Assembly (NCBI RefSeq): GCF_037975245.1
Contig: NC_092582.1
Coordinates: forward strand, 18,812,577-18,876,576
Direction: 5' to 3'
DNA from: Apostichopus japonicus
Taxonomy: Eukaryota; Echinodermata; Holothuroidea; Aspidochirotida; Stichopodidae
DNA length: 64,000 nt
The notes below the pieces were generated by a model. The model was not told the DNA's origin. It searched no databases and was given only the letters and a program-made list of their open reading frames with translations. Both the position numbers and the translations under genes were made by a program. The first letter of the stretch is position 1. Every line of letters begins with the position of its first letter. This document shows positions 50,191-63,403 of the stretch, one piece after another.

Positions 50191-52010
50191 AATTATTGTT
50201 GTTTTGATAAAATAAAGCAACAATTTAAACACTAGTTAAAGTCAACAATGTAAATCAAAATATGGACACATTTCCAAATTGAAATAGTTTGTATAGACGA
50301 GTTTCAAAATGAAAATTGCACAACGAAACGACTATGCAGGCGATAAGTAAACCTTAATTTTCGGACTCTTAATATGGGGACCAAAATTGGGTTTTGCCAT
50401 TCCCACCCCCCCACCCTTCACACCACCAAGGTTGGATACGACAACTTGTTTTTCTGTTGCGCATACAAAATCATTTGATCCCTTTCTTGATTTTTGTAGC
50501 ACAAGAACTGTTCGACGAAAAGGCATCATAGTAATATTGACTATAGCAGTTGAACTACAGTTATCGTATCAGTTTTACTGGCAAATGTATTTTTTATTAA
50601 AACTTTCTTCACATAAATTAGCATAATTCATTTTAAACAAAACCCACCTTAGTACCTTTTCACATTTTGTGTATTGACCTGTCAGCGCTTGACTATACAT
50701 TTCCTTCGTCCGCCATCTTAGTCGATGCCACTTGGAATGTAGCCCAAATGTTGTCAATTCACTATGTTACTATATTTGACACACTATCAAGATATATTCT
50801 CTTCTTAACGTTGGGTTAAATTGTCGGCGACAGAACCCCGCGATTCAAAAACATTAATTACTTCAAGTTTGGGACGCCGTAGAGGTAATAAAATATGTGT
50901 GAATGAGGCGCGATTTGGGGGGGAAAAGGCAACTTTCAGTTTGAGATGGTGAATGACATTATAACATAGGATAATGTATGGTATGAACGCAGCGAAGAAT
51001 TAGACTGATACGATTTGATAATCAATAATTTGATAGGAACTGAAGATTTTATGGGTAACATTATTAGCATATTATTAGCATAACGTTACTAAACTGGCTA
51101 AGTTTTTAACGAGTTAAGTGCATAGATGTACCGTCGTTCGACCCCCAATGAAAAGATGATACCTTATCAAATACAAAAAAAAAAAAAAAATTGTGAAAGA
51201 GGGCCAATTTAGGGGATCGATTTTCATTGGCGGTCACAAACACCCTAACAGGATTTGATGAAATATACGGAGGAGGCGAGATATGGAAAATATGGCTAAA
51301 GTCAAACTGTCAACATTGACATTGTATGATACAGAGGTGCAGTTGAAGAAACCTCATCTCTAAACATCTTCAGGACTATTTTGGCTGTTGTTACGATATA
51401 TTTAAAGCGGTGTTCTTTATCGATATTTACGACCGAAGAGTATCGAAAGTAATATTTGTAAATATTTCTGCAGCAACATTAAAATATCTATATGGGTTAT
51501 GACTAATTATATTCTGTTATGGATTACATAAAGCATCAATGATTAATTTCTTCCTCAAAAAATATGTACGAAAGAGAAACTAAACAAAAACTAAGCATTT
51601 CATTTTCTGGTGCATGGTAGCAACATTCATTACGTTTAGATATTTTCCAAAACAAGGAAGGATTAAAAATCATAATTAAAAATTAACGTTTTTTTAAGCT
51701 CTTTTGCTCTTTTTGGATGATTTGGTTTTGGTAGGCCATCTCTATCAGGCCGACCAATTCATGTCGGTTATTTTGTATGCCTTCTTGCATCCATTTCCTA
51801 TTAGGGCAGAATACTAATTAAATTAAATTAAATTTAAAAATAAATTAATAAAACGTTCATCCCGAGCCACTGATATACTTAGATAAGAAACCTATTAATG
51901 GCACAAATGTTCCACCATGCAGATCCGTTTTGAACTACGAGATAGTAGATAAATGAAATGATAATGTGCAAATATTCTTTCCCTTTTCTTTTTCAGACCA
52001 TTTAACACCA
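50191..52010. other. AT-rich sequence, no gene recognised
   Basis: A LINE-tail-like TTAAA-rich stretch lies at about 51817-51850. It is preceded by an imperfect inverted repeat TTGGTAGGCC/GGCCGACCAA (about 51730-51760). No reverse transcriptase frame. Confidence 0.5.
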
Positions 52011-52215
52011 CCTAACGTATAATCCTATAGAATCTGACGTCACACACCTTAAGCATATCATCTATTCTCCATGTAAGACCTAACGCATATTCCTGTAGAA
52101 TATGACGTCACACACATAAGCATATCATCGTTTCTTGCATGTAAGACCTAACGTATGGTCCAATAGAATCTGACGTCACACACCTAAGAATATCAACTAT
52201 TCTGCATGTAACATG
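52011..52215. repeat. 68-bp tandem repeat, 3 copies, each with TGACGTCA
   Basis: Three units spaced 68 bp with TGACGTCA at 52035-52042, 52103-52110 and 52171-52178. In each unit it is followed by CACAC and, further on, AATATCA/CATATCA and CATGTAA. TGACGTCA is the palindromic binding site of CREB/ATF bZIP proteins. Whether it acts as such here is unknown. No adjacent gene is recognised. Confidence 0.85.
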
Positions 52216-52388
52216 AGATCTAATTGTATAGTTTGAAGGCAAGAGGAACAATACTATAAAGAGCTTTCATAAGGAATATAACGAGGTCACGTATTTAATG
52301 TGATTTAATGTAAATTTACGTAAGCAGGATAAAAAATGTAACATTTATTGAAAACTATACTGAATACTTATATAGGGACGTCTAGTAT

Positions 52389-52476
52389 AACAGTTATAAC
52401 ACGAAGAGTATACAACTTTATAACACGTAGAGTATACAACTCTTAACAGTTATAAAACGTAGAGTATACAACTCTT
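52389..52476. repeat. About 28-bp tandem repeat, 3 copies
   Basis: Three units containing TTATAAMACG and AGAGTATACAACT with small length differences. Short and low in complexity. Confidence 0.75.
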
Positions 52477-54782
52477 CTCTCGTTGCCCGCTCGATGTTGT
52501 TAGTCTTTAACCAAACAAAATGTCTGTTCTTTCAAACGTCAAGATTTAAGTAAAGAATGGGCAACAATTAAGGCTTATTGAGGTACTCTTCTTCATAGCC
52601 GCCAGAACTCCTCGTGTAAATATAGTTTGTTGTTTCATTCCTTTCGCTTTTTGTCAATTTGAATTGTAAGATCTAGAGCAAGTACTCTCATAGATAATAT
52701 AGTCCAAAGTGAGTCATTTACAAAAAAACTAGACAAAACACTTTAGCGAATGTTTAGAGATAACAAAAACAAGTTCATGAAAGATACTTATTAATTTAAA
52801 AAAATGTGGAATAAATATTTTTCTTGGGGTTGGGGTTGGGGTGGTGTGAGGGAGGAAGGGGGACTTGCTGACAATAAAGCTTTCATGTAGTTTTTAACGC
52901 TTTTTTCTTTTATGTAAAGGATAGATTTTAAATTTTCTGAACTTTGCAAAGTCTCATTTCTATTATTAGGCAGACGTAAAAAAGCTTACTTAGAACGTAG
53001 ATTCCTATCTCCCGTGAAAGATCTCGCCGAAGGAGTCTATTCGAATTAGACTCACCATATATATATATATTTTTCAAATCACGTGATGCCTCTTAGACGA
53101 CCGAGTGACGCTAACAACGCCCGCAGAGTAGAAACGGACGAGTAGTTGCTATATCGTAAGCTTCGAGAGTTTGACAACTCGAGTACGGCAGTCGCAAAAA
53201 AAAAAAAAAAATGGGCCGAGGGGCAAAATTCTACGGGAGAGCCTCGAATTATACATATAGAGATAATGATGGGAATGTGTTAGAACAGAGAAAATCCATT
53301 TAGATTTAGGTAATGAGGCGATGAAATTGAAGGTTGGTTTGTCTAGCGGTCGAATATAGGAATATAGCAATACTATTTAGAAAATAATTTGATTTGAAAA
53401 TTATGTAGTAAATATACAAAAGAGAGCGAGAAAAAACAGTCGTGATGTTTGTGAATAATTATCAGAAATAATGAAACAAGTGTCGGACATCCAGTTTGTC
53501 ACGAAACGCTGGAAAACAGAGGACAATATTTTACGAATGATTTAATTTATATTTATCTGAAATTTTGTAGTTGTTCTAGTAAAAAAAAAACACTATATAA
53601 CGTGATAACACAATTTACTATTTTCTTTCAAACGTTTTATGTTCGATTAACCAAGGGCATGAAAAACGCGATATTTAGTGAAAGTTTGAAAAGTTGGTGA
53701 AATTAAGTATAGAAGAACTCCTTTTCAGCTTAAGTAGATAATTGGGGTTAGCTTTATATATGTAAGTCTGTATATGGCTGCCTCAATATTCCCCATAAGA
53801 CCTTCTCGAAACTATTTCTTTCTCTACCTCTCTCTGCGGTTATATGGCGTGGGTATTATATCGTACACAAGCACATGGGACGGATCTAGTATGTTTATAA
53901 AGGAGTTGTGTAGGCCTTAAACACTTCAAATAAATGGTTCATTCTGTTAGGATGTTAACCCCCCCCCCCCCCCACCACCCGGATCAGCGACTGAAGCGAC
54001 TAAATACTCTGTCCAATTTATGTTTTCATTCATGCAGTTTTAAAAGTCACGTGCTTATAATGTCCATATAAGGATGCGACATTTTACGACGTGTTGATTA
54101 GGAATTGTAATAATGGATATAAAAATACCATCATATTTTTCTTTTCTTCTTGAAAATATTTCTCGGAATCTAATCCGATCTGAATAATTTATTATTTATG
54201 AAAATGTACATAAATATTATTTAGATAATTCGATTCCTTCATAAGTCTATGAGAAGAAATATCTTCGTAACTTTGTTCATTGAAATAAATGTCCAAACAA
54301 ATCTATAGAAGGTAAACCAATACACAATATTTACGGAAGAAGAATTTGGATATGCTATATATTTTTAGTGAATCACCTTCGGAAAGAATGACTTGTTATA
54401 TATAGGTTATCAATATATGTTATAAGGTGCAATCGTTTTTCCTACATATAAAGACGGACACAGGGCAAATAACATTAATTAGAACGTCAATTCAATCTAA
54501 GAGATTGAGAAAAAATCGAACGGGCGATGTGTCCCTGTCTTTTTTTTTTCTCTCCAATTTAGAACAAGCTATACTCTACCTTCCGGAGAGAGATATAGTT
54601 AGATAGAGATTGAGAGAGTTAGAGGACACCGGCACACTCACTCGTCTGTGAAATCTACAGTAAATTAACTGAGTAACCGGTCATCGGAATCCCCCCCCCC
54701 CCCCAAAAAAAAATGGCAAGAAAGCAATTAAAATCACCAAGAGGAAGGTTTCGTCTTCTAGCACCGAGTGGAGGAGAAAAAA
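52477..54782. other. AT-rich sequence, no gene recognised
   Basis: No gene recognised apart from the candidate exon that follows. A-run at about 53196-53210, C-runs at about 53960-53973 and 54691-54704, and a TA patch at about 53056-53070. Confidence 0.5.
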
Positions 54783-54920
54783 ATGCCTATTCTAATTTGT
54801 TGCCTACTGACCTTATGCTACTTTGCCGTGAAAATCAATATGAGGAAGCTATATATATATGTGCATACCAGCTTCATGGTGACCAAGCCATCCGGTTTGA
54901 GAGTTGGAATTTCATTACAG
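54783..54920 (+). CDS. Candidate first coding exon with signal-peptide-like start
   Basis: ATG at 54783 (A at -3) opens a frame of exactly 46 codons up to a donor ACAG|GTAGGT at 54920/54921, leaving phase 0. Residues 2-16 are hydrophobic (PILICCLLTLCYFAV) and basic residues follow, which fits a signal peptide or signal anchor. No downstream exon was identified and no family is recognised. A competing frame from ATG at 54713 (73 aa) overlaps it. Chance occurrence is a real possibility. Confidence 0.2.
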
Positions 54921-57900
54921 GTAGGTCAGAATAAAGTCGAAGAAAAAATAATCAACAAAAACAAGTGGAAGTTCGGCGATAACCTATTAATGTGAAAGAA
55001 ATGATCAAAGCCATTGGAAGAATGTTTTTTAAAAGAATATCACAGAAATGAAAGCAATTAGGCGGACCTTTTTCAGTTTATTGATTTGATTGGACCTCAG
55101 TCCACACCTCTGTATTGCAGTTAGAGTGTATGCTGTACAGGTACCTACGCGATAGCTCTAATATAGATACAACGAAGATGTATTATAAATATACTAACAG
55201 AACTGATGCTTTAGTTATTGGTCACCATGCACAAATGGTCAAACCAAGCAGATTAACACAATTTTCTACCGACACAAGCATTTTCAAAATCTGCATCAAA
55301 ACCTGGAATAAAAATACTGCATAAATAAAAATCGGATGTGAAGGGAAAATAACAGCTGTAAATAAAATATTATTTATATCAACACAATAACAACGCCACA
55401 TTAAAATTGGAAGTTCAAATTGTTAACCATATATTTTTAGGCCTAATTTTTTCGTTAAACTATTTTCGAGTTCATAAATTTGTATATGGATTACAAATAA
55501 TTGTGTTAGAATAACCAAACCAGTTATCACTAATCACAATGCAATTTAGCACCGTGTAACCATCTATAAGGTTCATAGTTATCTTGCAGACTTGGCATTA
55601 TATGGTTTTAGATATAATTGTGTTCCATTAACTAATCAAGGTTCATTAATTTTATTTATGTACATAAGGTAAAATTTCCTGGTCTAACTTTGGTTTTGGG
55701 ATACCAAAAAGAACACAAAACTAGTCCACCCATAAACATTTATTCCTCAACTGTAATTGTTGTTATACCATTGTTTATTTATTTATCTATTAATTAATTA
55801 AGTTATTTATTTCATCTTTTTGCAGGGTGAGACAATGCGTGATTATGTTAAGCTAGAATGAAAAAGCAATTCGAGAAATTTGGTTGAAAATATAATGGAA
55901 ATTGAGATTTCAGGTTCTGAAATATTTAGTGCATCGATCCATCGAAGGGCGTCGGTAATATATTTCAGCAGTGTCTGACAATCGACAGGGAGAAAGAAAA
56001 AGTAGAGACATTCTACCCTTGAGCTGTGATTTTAAATGTCATGGATTTTTAGAAAGTGTCCTTAGGAAAATGGCAGGTTTATAAATATGTCTTTATTTTA
56101 TATTATTTCCCTATTCCATTTCATTTTTCTTATCAATTAAGTAAAAAGTACTGAATAGATTGAGATTTTTTTTTATAGCAGAATAAGAAGTATCGACAAC
56201 TGCCGCCACGTGTCATATTTTACCAACATAAATGAGAAAAAGTATCACAATAAGTGTTAATTTTATAAGAAAAACCATGATTAATGATAGCATTGGAATA
56301 TATTTTGTTAAGACAACAAATCGCTTCATTTAAGGGAAATATTCACGTCTTGATTGTATTAAGAATAAAACGACTGGTATGCGTCCTTATAATTACAAAT
56401 AATACATACATTATTGTATAGTTTCGACATCGCGTCACTATAGTATACCAATGTAGAAACTTATACTTCATCCATTGAACCAATTGGGAGTCCTAGATTC
56501 ACAGCTTAGCAATAAATGTATCCTATCATAAGATAGAATAAGCCGTTCGTGGTAATAATGTGTGGAAAAAAAAGGTTAAATATAATTTCATTATCAATTA
56601 GGCTTCTTCCGTGTAATTCTGACAGGTTTATAACGTCACTTCCTTATTGGCGATATCGCTAACCCATGCATGCATGATAAATGGTCTAGTAATGAGCTCC
56701 ATAGTGTAGACATCTCCACACCTGAAGAAACAAGATGGGTAGGTGGTTTAACCAAGGATGTATGGCCTCCCGATCGATAGTCCTCAATCTCTTTGCCGAA
56801 GCACCTAACGGAGCTAAATTTGGTTGGCAACAGAACCAAGGATCGAGTTTTCTAATCACGGAAGCTGTCTGACGTATAAGTGGTGAATGAGCAGACATGT
56901 CTTGATACATGCATGAACGTATTATGTTTGTATGTATGTATGTGTGTGTAATTGTATGCGTTTGTCTGTATATGTAGGCCTATGATGTACATAGGCATAT
57001 GTTTGTTAGGTTCGGGTAGTTATCGTGTGTGTGTTTGAAAATGAATCTATTTTACTGAAGGATGTACAACAAAAAGATTGTAGCAAGAAGCATAAGTATT
57101 TATGATTTATGAGTTTCCGACATGGTTTCACACTAAGATTATAAACAATATATATGGCTACGACGTGACGAAAGACTGAACTATATTCAAATTACAACTA
57201 TAATAAAACGCAACCTTCATGTTTGAGACACCGTTCTGAAGGTAAAGGCAGCCTACACTGAGAACGGTTCCTTAATGGAAAACAATAGGTACTCATAACA
57301 AAACATAAAACAATGTGGTTGACTTTGTTTCATTTTTATTAGTTAAACATTTACAACGCTGGAAAAGCACAACAGGCATGACGAGGATATAATGAACCTG
57401 TGATAAACATGTTTTGCTCACAGGAATCATTGCTAGTATGGTATTTCATTGGGAACATACATGATAATGTCCCTGGACAAGGAGACTGTATGTTAAAATA
57501 TGATCAGATATATAAGGCGATTGGCACAAAGTAATGTCTAATCACTTATGTTTTTCCGCTCTTTTTGGTTTTGAAGGAAATTACTGATCCATTGATAATG
57601 ATGATAGTACCAAAACTATTCATACTGCGGCAAGCAAACATATATCAAACGCAGTTTTCACTTGCACGTTTCCATATACCTCTATCCTCTCATAATATTT
57701 TATTTTGTCAGAGGCTAGCGATGGAAACCTTAAGTGGCCTTCAGCAAGAGTTAAAGTAGAAAAGAAGAAATAAGCTTCAACGAGTTTTGCCACGGACACA
57801 TCTTATCTTAGCTAGAGAGCTCGTGTAGCTCGGCAACCCCGTTGCGCGCTGTGTATTCGACGGGATTTAATGGCTTCTGAATGTCAAATTTTCAGGTTTT

Positions 57901-60900
57901 GTTAAGGCTGCTCCTTCTATATGTATAAAGCGTCGTGATTATTGTAGTGGTCTGTCTCGTTCTCTTATGCACCCGTGGGCATTTCTTGTTTATCTATCTA
58001 TAGATGTTATAGAAGAAGGCGCACTGATTGATCACTTTAGAAGAAAAAAACCGCATTATTATCGTTCTCGTGTAGTAGAATACGAGGGTTGATTAACATA
58101 AACACACAAGTAGGTATAGGATGTGTGATAAAGCATATTCAAAGTAATACAATTAAATCTCTTTTTATTTATTTATTTCTGTGTGTGCTTGCGTTGTGTA
58201 ATTAGCATTCAGAAAGTATAATAATTGCACACTGCTGTGATTTTTTTCCTTTATTTTTGATATCTGATTGTATTTGTTTTTTATTGTTTCTGAAATATGT
58301 ATTTCAGAAATTTACATTCAAATTAAAGACAGTATAAAGGCAGTCGGAGAAAACAACCCAAAATTTTGACAAACTGCGAATCTTTTGCAATATATATATA
58401 TAAAGATCGAGATATCGTTTGCTATTTAAGGATTTCTAATTCACTGCCCGTATAACGTAAAGATATGTTATAAGGTTGTTTACACATACATTTACATAAC
58501 ATGTTTTACAAATTAGAAACTTAAAATCTCGTTAGTCACATGCAGATTGTCATAAGATAGTTTTGGGTTTATGGGTTTTGAAATATACCTTCAAGTTAGA
58601 GCTGCTGTCATTCGAAAGAATATCATTTTTTTTTTAAATCTAATTATGATATAATTAGGTAACTATCACATATTTGTAAGGGCAAATACTTGTAACCCGT
58701 TTGTGTAATGTCTTAACTCATAATGAAATGTTGCGTAAATTGGGTTAACAGTCTATATTCCAAACACATCTTTTTCTCGGATGAAAAAACAAAACAGCAA
58801 GCTTAATTCGTGTATCCGAGCTAATTTGTTAATTTACCGCAGCATGTCTACAAATTTACGTGTAATTCGCAATAAAAACATGCCGGTCATTTGTAATGGT
58901 AATATGCATTTCAAATTGATCGTAGTATATGTACCATAATATTTAAATAAGGGCAGTTTTTTTCCCCCGGATGTTTAAAATGAGCTTGGCAACCCAAAAT
59001 GACATTTGTATTCTTGTTATGATGGTATATACAAAGTGTTCACCCCTAGCATCTCGGAGGGCCTCAAATTTCACTCGCTCTATAAATGCACAAAGTTAGA
59101 GCAATGCTTCTGTTAGATAGCTAAAGGGGTAAAATATATCTTCAAGGAGAACTGATTAATGCAAGTCAGCCTTAATTATTCATAATTTCTCACTAGAGAG
59201 AGTGAAATCTGATAAGGGAAGCTGCCTGAACTATTCCAAGTCGAGAGGCACCGAGGGTCATTGATATTTAGCCTTCTCTTCTTAGGTTTCTCTCTTCGAG
59301 TTTATGTTTATTAATATCTCAGCCAAGCATGAAAAACCATGTTTGGGAACAAAATGGCATGAGGATTATTAACACTCTTTACATATGTAATAGTTGCATG
59401 TAGAATTTTTACTTACAAGAAACGTGAATTTTCGGGGTATATAATAAAATACTGCCTACATCATATTTTATGTAAATTACGATTTTCAGCATTTATACAT
59501 ATACATATACATACATATTGTGATGTCTCACATCCCCTTGTAAAGAGCGTGTACCACTGATAATGAGCATATAGAATATTGGTTATCCATTGTCATTGTG
59601 GACATAATTAGTAAAACATACTTATTTACCTAAGGGTAAGGCTATATAAAAGCCAATTTCAAGTTTTGTTTACATTTATTATTACATGAATTCTAAACTT
59701 CGTCGTCGCAAGTGTTTTCAAATTTGTATGAAGAACTTAATTCTAGTATGTTGAAGCCAAGTTTATCAGTACAGATTGTATTGATATAGGCATATTACTT
59801 TTAATTGTTGAGGCTCAAGGACTTTTTAAACATCAGTGGCTCATCAATCACATTGGCTGATATATTTAGCCTATATAGCACACGGACTATATGGTGGGAC
59901 AGCTCCCCAGAAGGAACACAAAACATGTGTGTAGTATGTATTACAATTTTGTAACATAAAAATGGCGTCGAGTGTCATACATATGTGTTCTTTTCTTTGG
60001 GATAAGTCAATAAGAACCTTTTAAAAAAGAATTGATAAAACAATGCATTAGAATTAACGGCTATAGGCCTGGTCTGAGTTGGAACTTTCATCGTCGATTT
60101 ATCGTTAAAGAAGTACGTATTTCAGGGATGAAGCTTGTCTTAAAGGTAACTATTCTTAAAAAAAACTGAATATCTACATGTTTGGCAACATTATGCGGTA
60201 CTACATATAAAAAAAATATAAAAAAACGAAATCCATTGTGGATGATGGACTATAACACTAGCAACACGAAAATGTTACCAAAGAAAACCATGCTTTTATA
60301 AGGCAAGTTCAAGCCATGAATGGATCCGTTAAAAGCTATGATGACAACTATTTCCATGTTATTAATGCTCTCAATTCTTTACATATATATTTTAACATTC
60401 TAGAAGAATTTTTTTGGTGGTCCAGAGACAAGAGAAATATGCCATTAGTATTCAAACAGACGTATTTCTATTTTATAAAGCTTTAAGTGTTGCATTACTC
60501 CCTTCTCGGGTGCCATTTCCTCCCAACGTCATTTTCTGCTCAATGCATCTCAGGACGAGAAGGGATTAATCACTTATATACAATCTTCATCTTCATCTTA
60601 TAGATATCCAGCTGGTCTGAGTTTATACATTATCAAACATAACATAAAAAAATCATTCATAGTCATTCCTGATATAGCCTGAGTAGTAAACGTGACTGAT
60701 GGGTGGTGATTCACATTGCCAATTCGTGAAATCGCGAGCGACAAGGAAGGTCACGTGTATATGGCAGGTCTTTTTTTATATATATTTTTTTATATTTGGT
60801 CTTTCTTACTCTGAGACATTAACGCTGCTATATATTCTCAAAGTTTACACCAAGTTGTAACTTTGAGTCACTCTGAACAATTCGTCATTTGATATGTCAT

Positions 60901-61052
60901 GTAAGTACAGCTTTTCCTTATCTAAGTGGTTACAATGATTTGACTACTTCTAAAACGCTATTAATTTTCAAACCCCAGTACAATAGTTTTTTCTTTCTAT
61001 ACTTTCCTTGTTCTACAATTAATGTAACGCTTTATCTTTTCATTATCTTCAG
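54921..61052. other. AT-rich sequence, no gene recognised
   Basis: About 6 kb of AT-rich DNA with short frames only. Acceptor-like TTTTTGCAG lies at about 55817-55825 without a matching exon. A perfect 10-bp inverted repeat TCCCTTCTCG/CGAGAAGGGA lies at 60499-60508 and 60556-60565. A TA patch is at about 58391-58402. Confidence 0.5.
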
Positions 61053-61104
61053 ACCTTTGGAGGTTTCACCTCATTTCACGAATGCTGTTGCGATTTCGGT
61101 CGAC
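61053..61104 (+). other. Candidate 52-bp internal exon
   Basis: A pyrimidine-rich acceptor (TTTTCATTATCTTCAG, AG at 61051-61052) and a full donor (GTAAGTAAC at 61105-61113) bracket 52 bases that are open in the frame PLEVSPHFTNAVAISVD. Length is not a multiple of three, so it would shift phase. No partner exons were recognised. Based only on splice consensus. Confidence 0.25.
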
Positions 61105-61642
61105 GTAAGTAACAACAATACGAAGGGAGTTTCCTTTAGTGAATATGAAATACCAACAGATTGTGGCGAAGTCAATCCAAAAAACGGAGTTAACATAATA
61201 ATTATTTATGCAATTAATAATTATAATCATTATCATAAGTGAATGTTCAACAATGTGACAATTACCTTCATTGAATGTGAATGTGTAATTCATTTCGAAT
61301 ATTGTCTTCTGATTTACTAATTGACCATAATTAGGATATTCCAATAATATGTTGCAGAAAACACAATTTAAGAAAATAATATAATGAAACGACTGGATTT
61401 TCAGATCTAGTGTTGGATGTATCATCAGCGGCGTAACCATGGTAGTCATAGTAACGAAAGAGAAGGCAAACCAAGTTTTTCTTCAAAGTTACGATTTAAT
61501 TATTATGTTAATAACATCGTTGCTAGTATAAGTTGGATCGTTTCGTGCAAAAATACAATTCTGAAGAAATTAATACTTTGTATGTCTCAGTTATAACTAA
61601 AAGTCTAATTTTATACTATGTTAAGAGCATTTTAAGTCAATA

Positions 61643-61644
<2 letters not shown>
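61105..61644. other. AT-rich sequence, no gene recognised
   Basis: The minus-strand frame 61066-61449 has no recognised domain and overlaps the candidate exon in antisense. Confidence 0.45.

Positions 61645-61700
<56 letters not shown>
61645..61700. repeat. (TA)n microsatellite
   Basis: Pure TA run of about 56 bp. Confidence 0.95.
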
Positions 61701-61702
<2 letters not shown>

Positions 61703-62513
61703 AACATATATACAGTCGATTACAACACAACGGCACGAGCACGTACTTTGGTGTTGCCATTGAATTTGATATAAAAAAGCATGTTATAACACTTAATGCC
61801 CCTTCCCTTCAAGACATCTTTATTACAGTCAGTTTGATTGTCTTAACTTATTCCTTATTAAGAGAAATTAGATTCGGCAACCGAGTTTAAGGAGGCTGTC
61901 ATGCGAGGTCATTGATTCATTTGAAATACCTCTTGAATGTTGAAGATTTAACAGAATGACTCACCCGTGAACGGAAGAAGAACGAATATTGAATGGATTC
62001 AGTATTTTAATTACTAGAGTTAATTTTCCAAGCGTCTAATGCTTTTGCAATCTCACATGTCATTCTAAAGCTCAAAGAAGGCAATTTTGTTTGCAATGCG
62101 AAATATTATACAATCAGGCCACTTGAAAGTAGTAAATCTTACGCAGGAAACGTAAACCGTGTAATGGAAAAGTATTGCAATGTATGATATATACTTTTCA
62201 AATGCTAATAACTGTCTTAGAATTGCACACCATTGAAGTTATTACTGCACCGAACATGTAAGAACGAACAGCTACAACTGAACAGAACCCTAGTTTGCAA
62301 TATATATCATTATGTAATTATTGCCAAGTCTGTCAAAATGTATATCATTATGTTATTATTGTCAAGGCTGTCAAAACGTGTATATTGTCATTCGCACCTG
62401 CATTGAGATACATTGCACAAATGAGACACAATGTTGTTTAAAACAAATGAAGAAAATACTCGCATTAAAGTTAAAGAACTACAGTTTAGCACAAAGTAGG
62501 TGTGGTATACATC

Positions 62514-62516
<3 letters not shown>
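61701..62516. other. AT-rich sequence, no gene recognised
   Basis: Contains a short direct duplication around TATATCATTATGT (about 62299-62355). Nothing else recognised. Confidence 0.5.

Positions 62517-62568
<52 letters not shown>
62517..62568. repeat. (TA)n microsatellite
   Basis: Pure TA run of about 52 bp. Confidence 0.95.
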
Positions 62569-62571
<3 letters not shown>

Positions 62572-63238
62572 TTGCAACTTGACCTAAAGAGAAATTGTTT
62601 TCACATTTCGCTTTCAAGTTTCGTAATTGCAAGCGCTTTGAACCCATTCTATACACATACTGATATAACTTCCAGAACATTCTCGACATGACTCTGATGT
62701 GTTTTGTGGCAAGAACAATCTTCCGTAGTTCTATAATGAATGAATGACGCACATGCCTGAGTTGATCAAGTATTGGCGCCAGACGACACATTGCAATGTT
62801 AGCTGATCCTGCTTATCCCCGTAAGGTAAAAAAAAACCCACACACACAAAAACAACATGTTTTCATGTGGTTCGCATATGTTTTAATACTCCTCGTCACT
62901 GGATAAATGAAGTTATTCTCTATTATTGACATCCACCAAAATTCAATTTGATTTATTAAACGTTTAGACGGATCATCACCTGCCCTTAATTTGAAAAAAA
63001 AAAAAAAAAAAAAATATCGCTTTTTAAGTTTAATTAGTTTGATAAACATACGTCAGCTTCTGATGTACTACGTGTCAATCATATACGTTATATTTAACTA
63101 CATGTGTCTATAGGTAATTATTCATTAACCGTGCAGTGATACAGTGTTGCTCTCTTGGTTATAATTGAAGTAAATAGCTAACCCTCAACCAAGGCTTCAT
63201 TCATACCAAGTCTTACTCTAAGTGAACATTCGTGTAAA

Positions 63239-63240
<2 letters not shown>

Positions 63241-63317
<77 letters not shown>

Positions 63318-63322
63318 ATCTA

Positions 63323-63403
<81 letters not shown>
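63241..63403. repeat. (TA)n microsatellite, about 160 bp, with TATC interruption
   Basis: Long TA tract broken by TCTATCTATCTA at about 63315-63326 and a few TAATA slips. The Tyr-Ile frame through it is an artefact. This is the longest TA tract in the window. Confidence 0.95.

Noticed and set aside
51120-51145. GTTCGACCC resembling a B box
   Set aside because: No convincing A box upstream. Likely chance.
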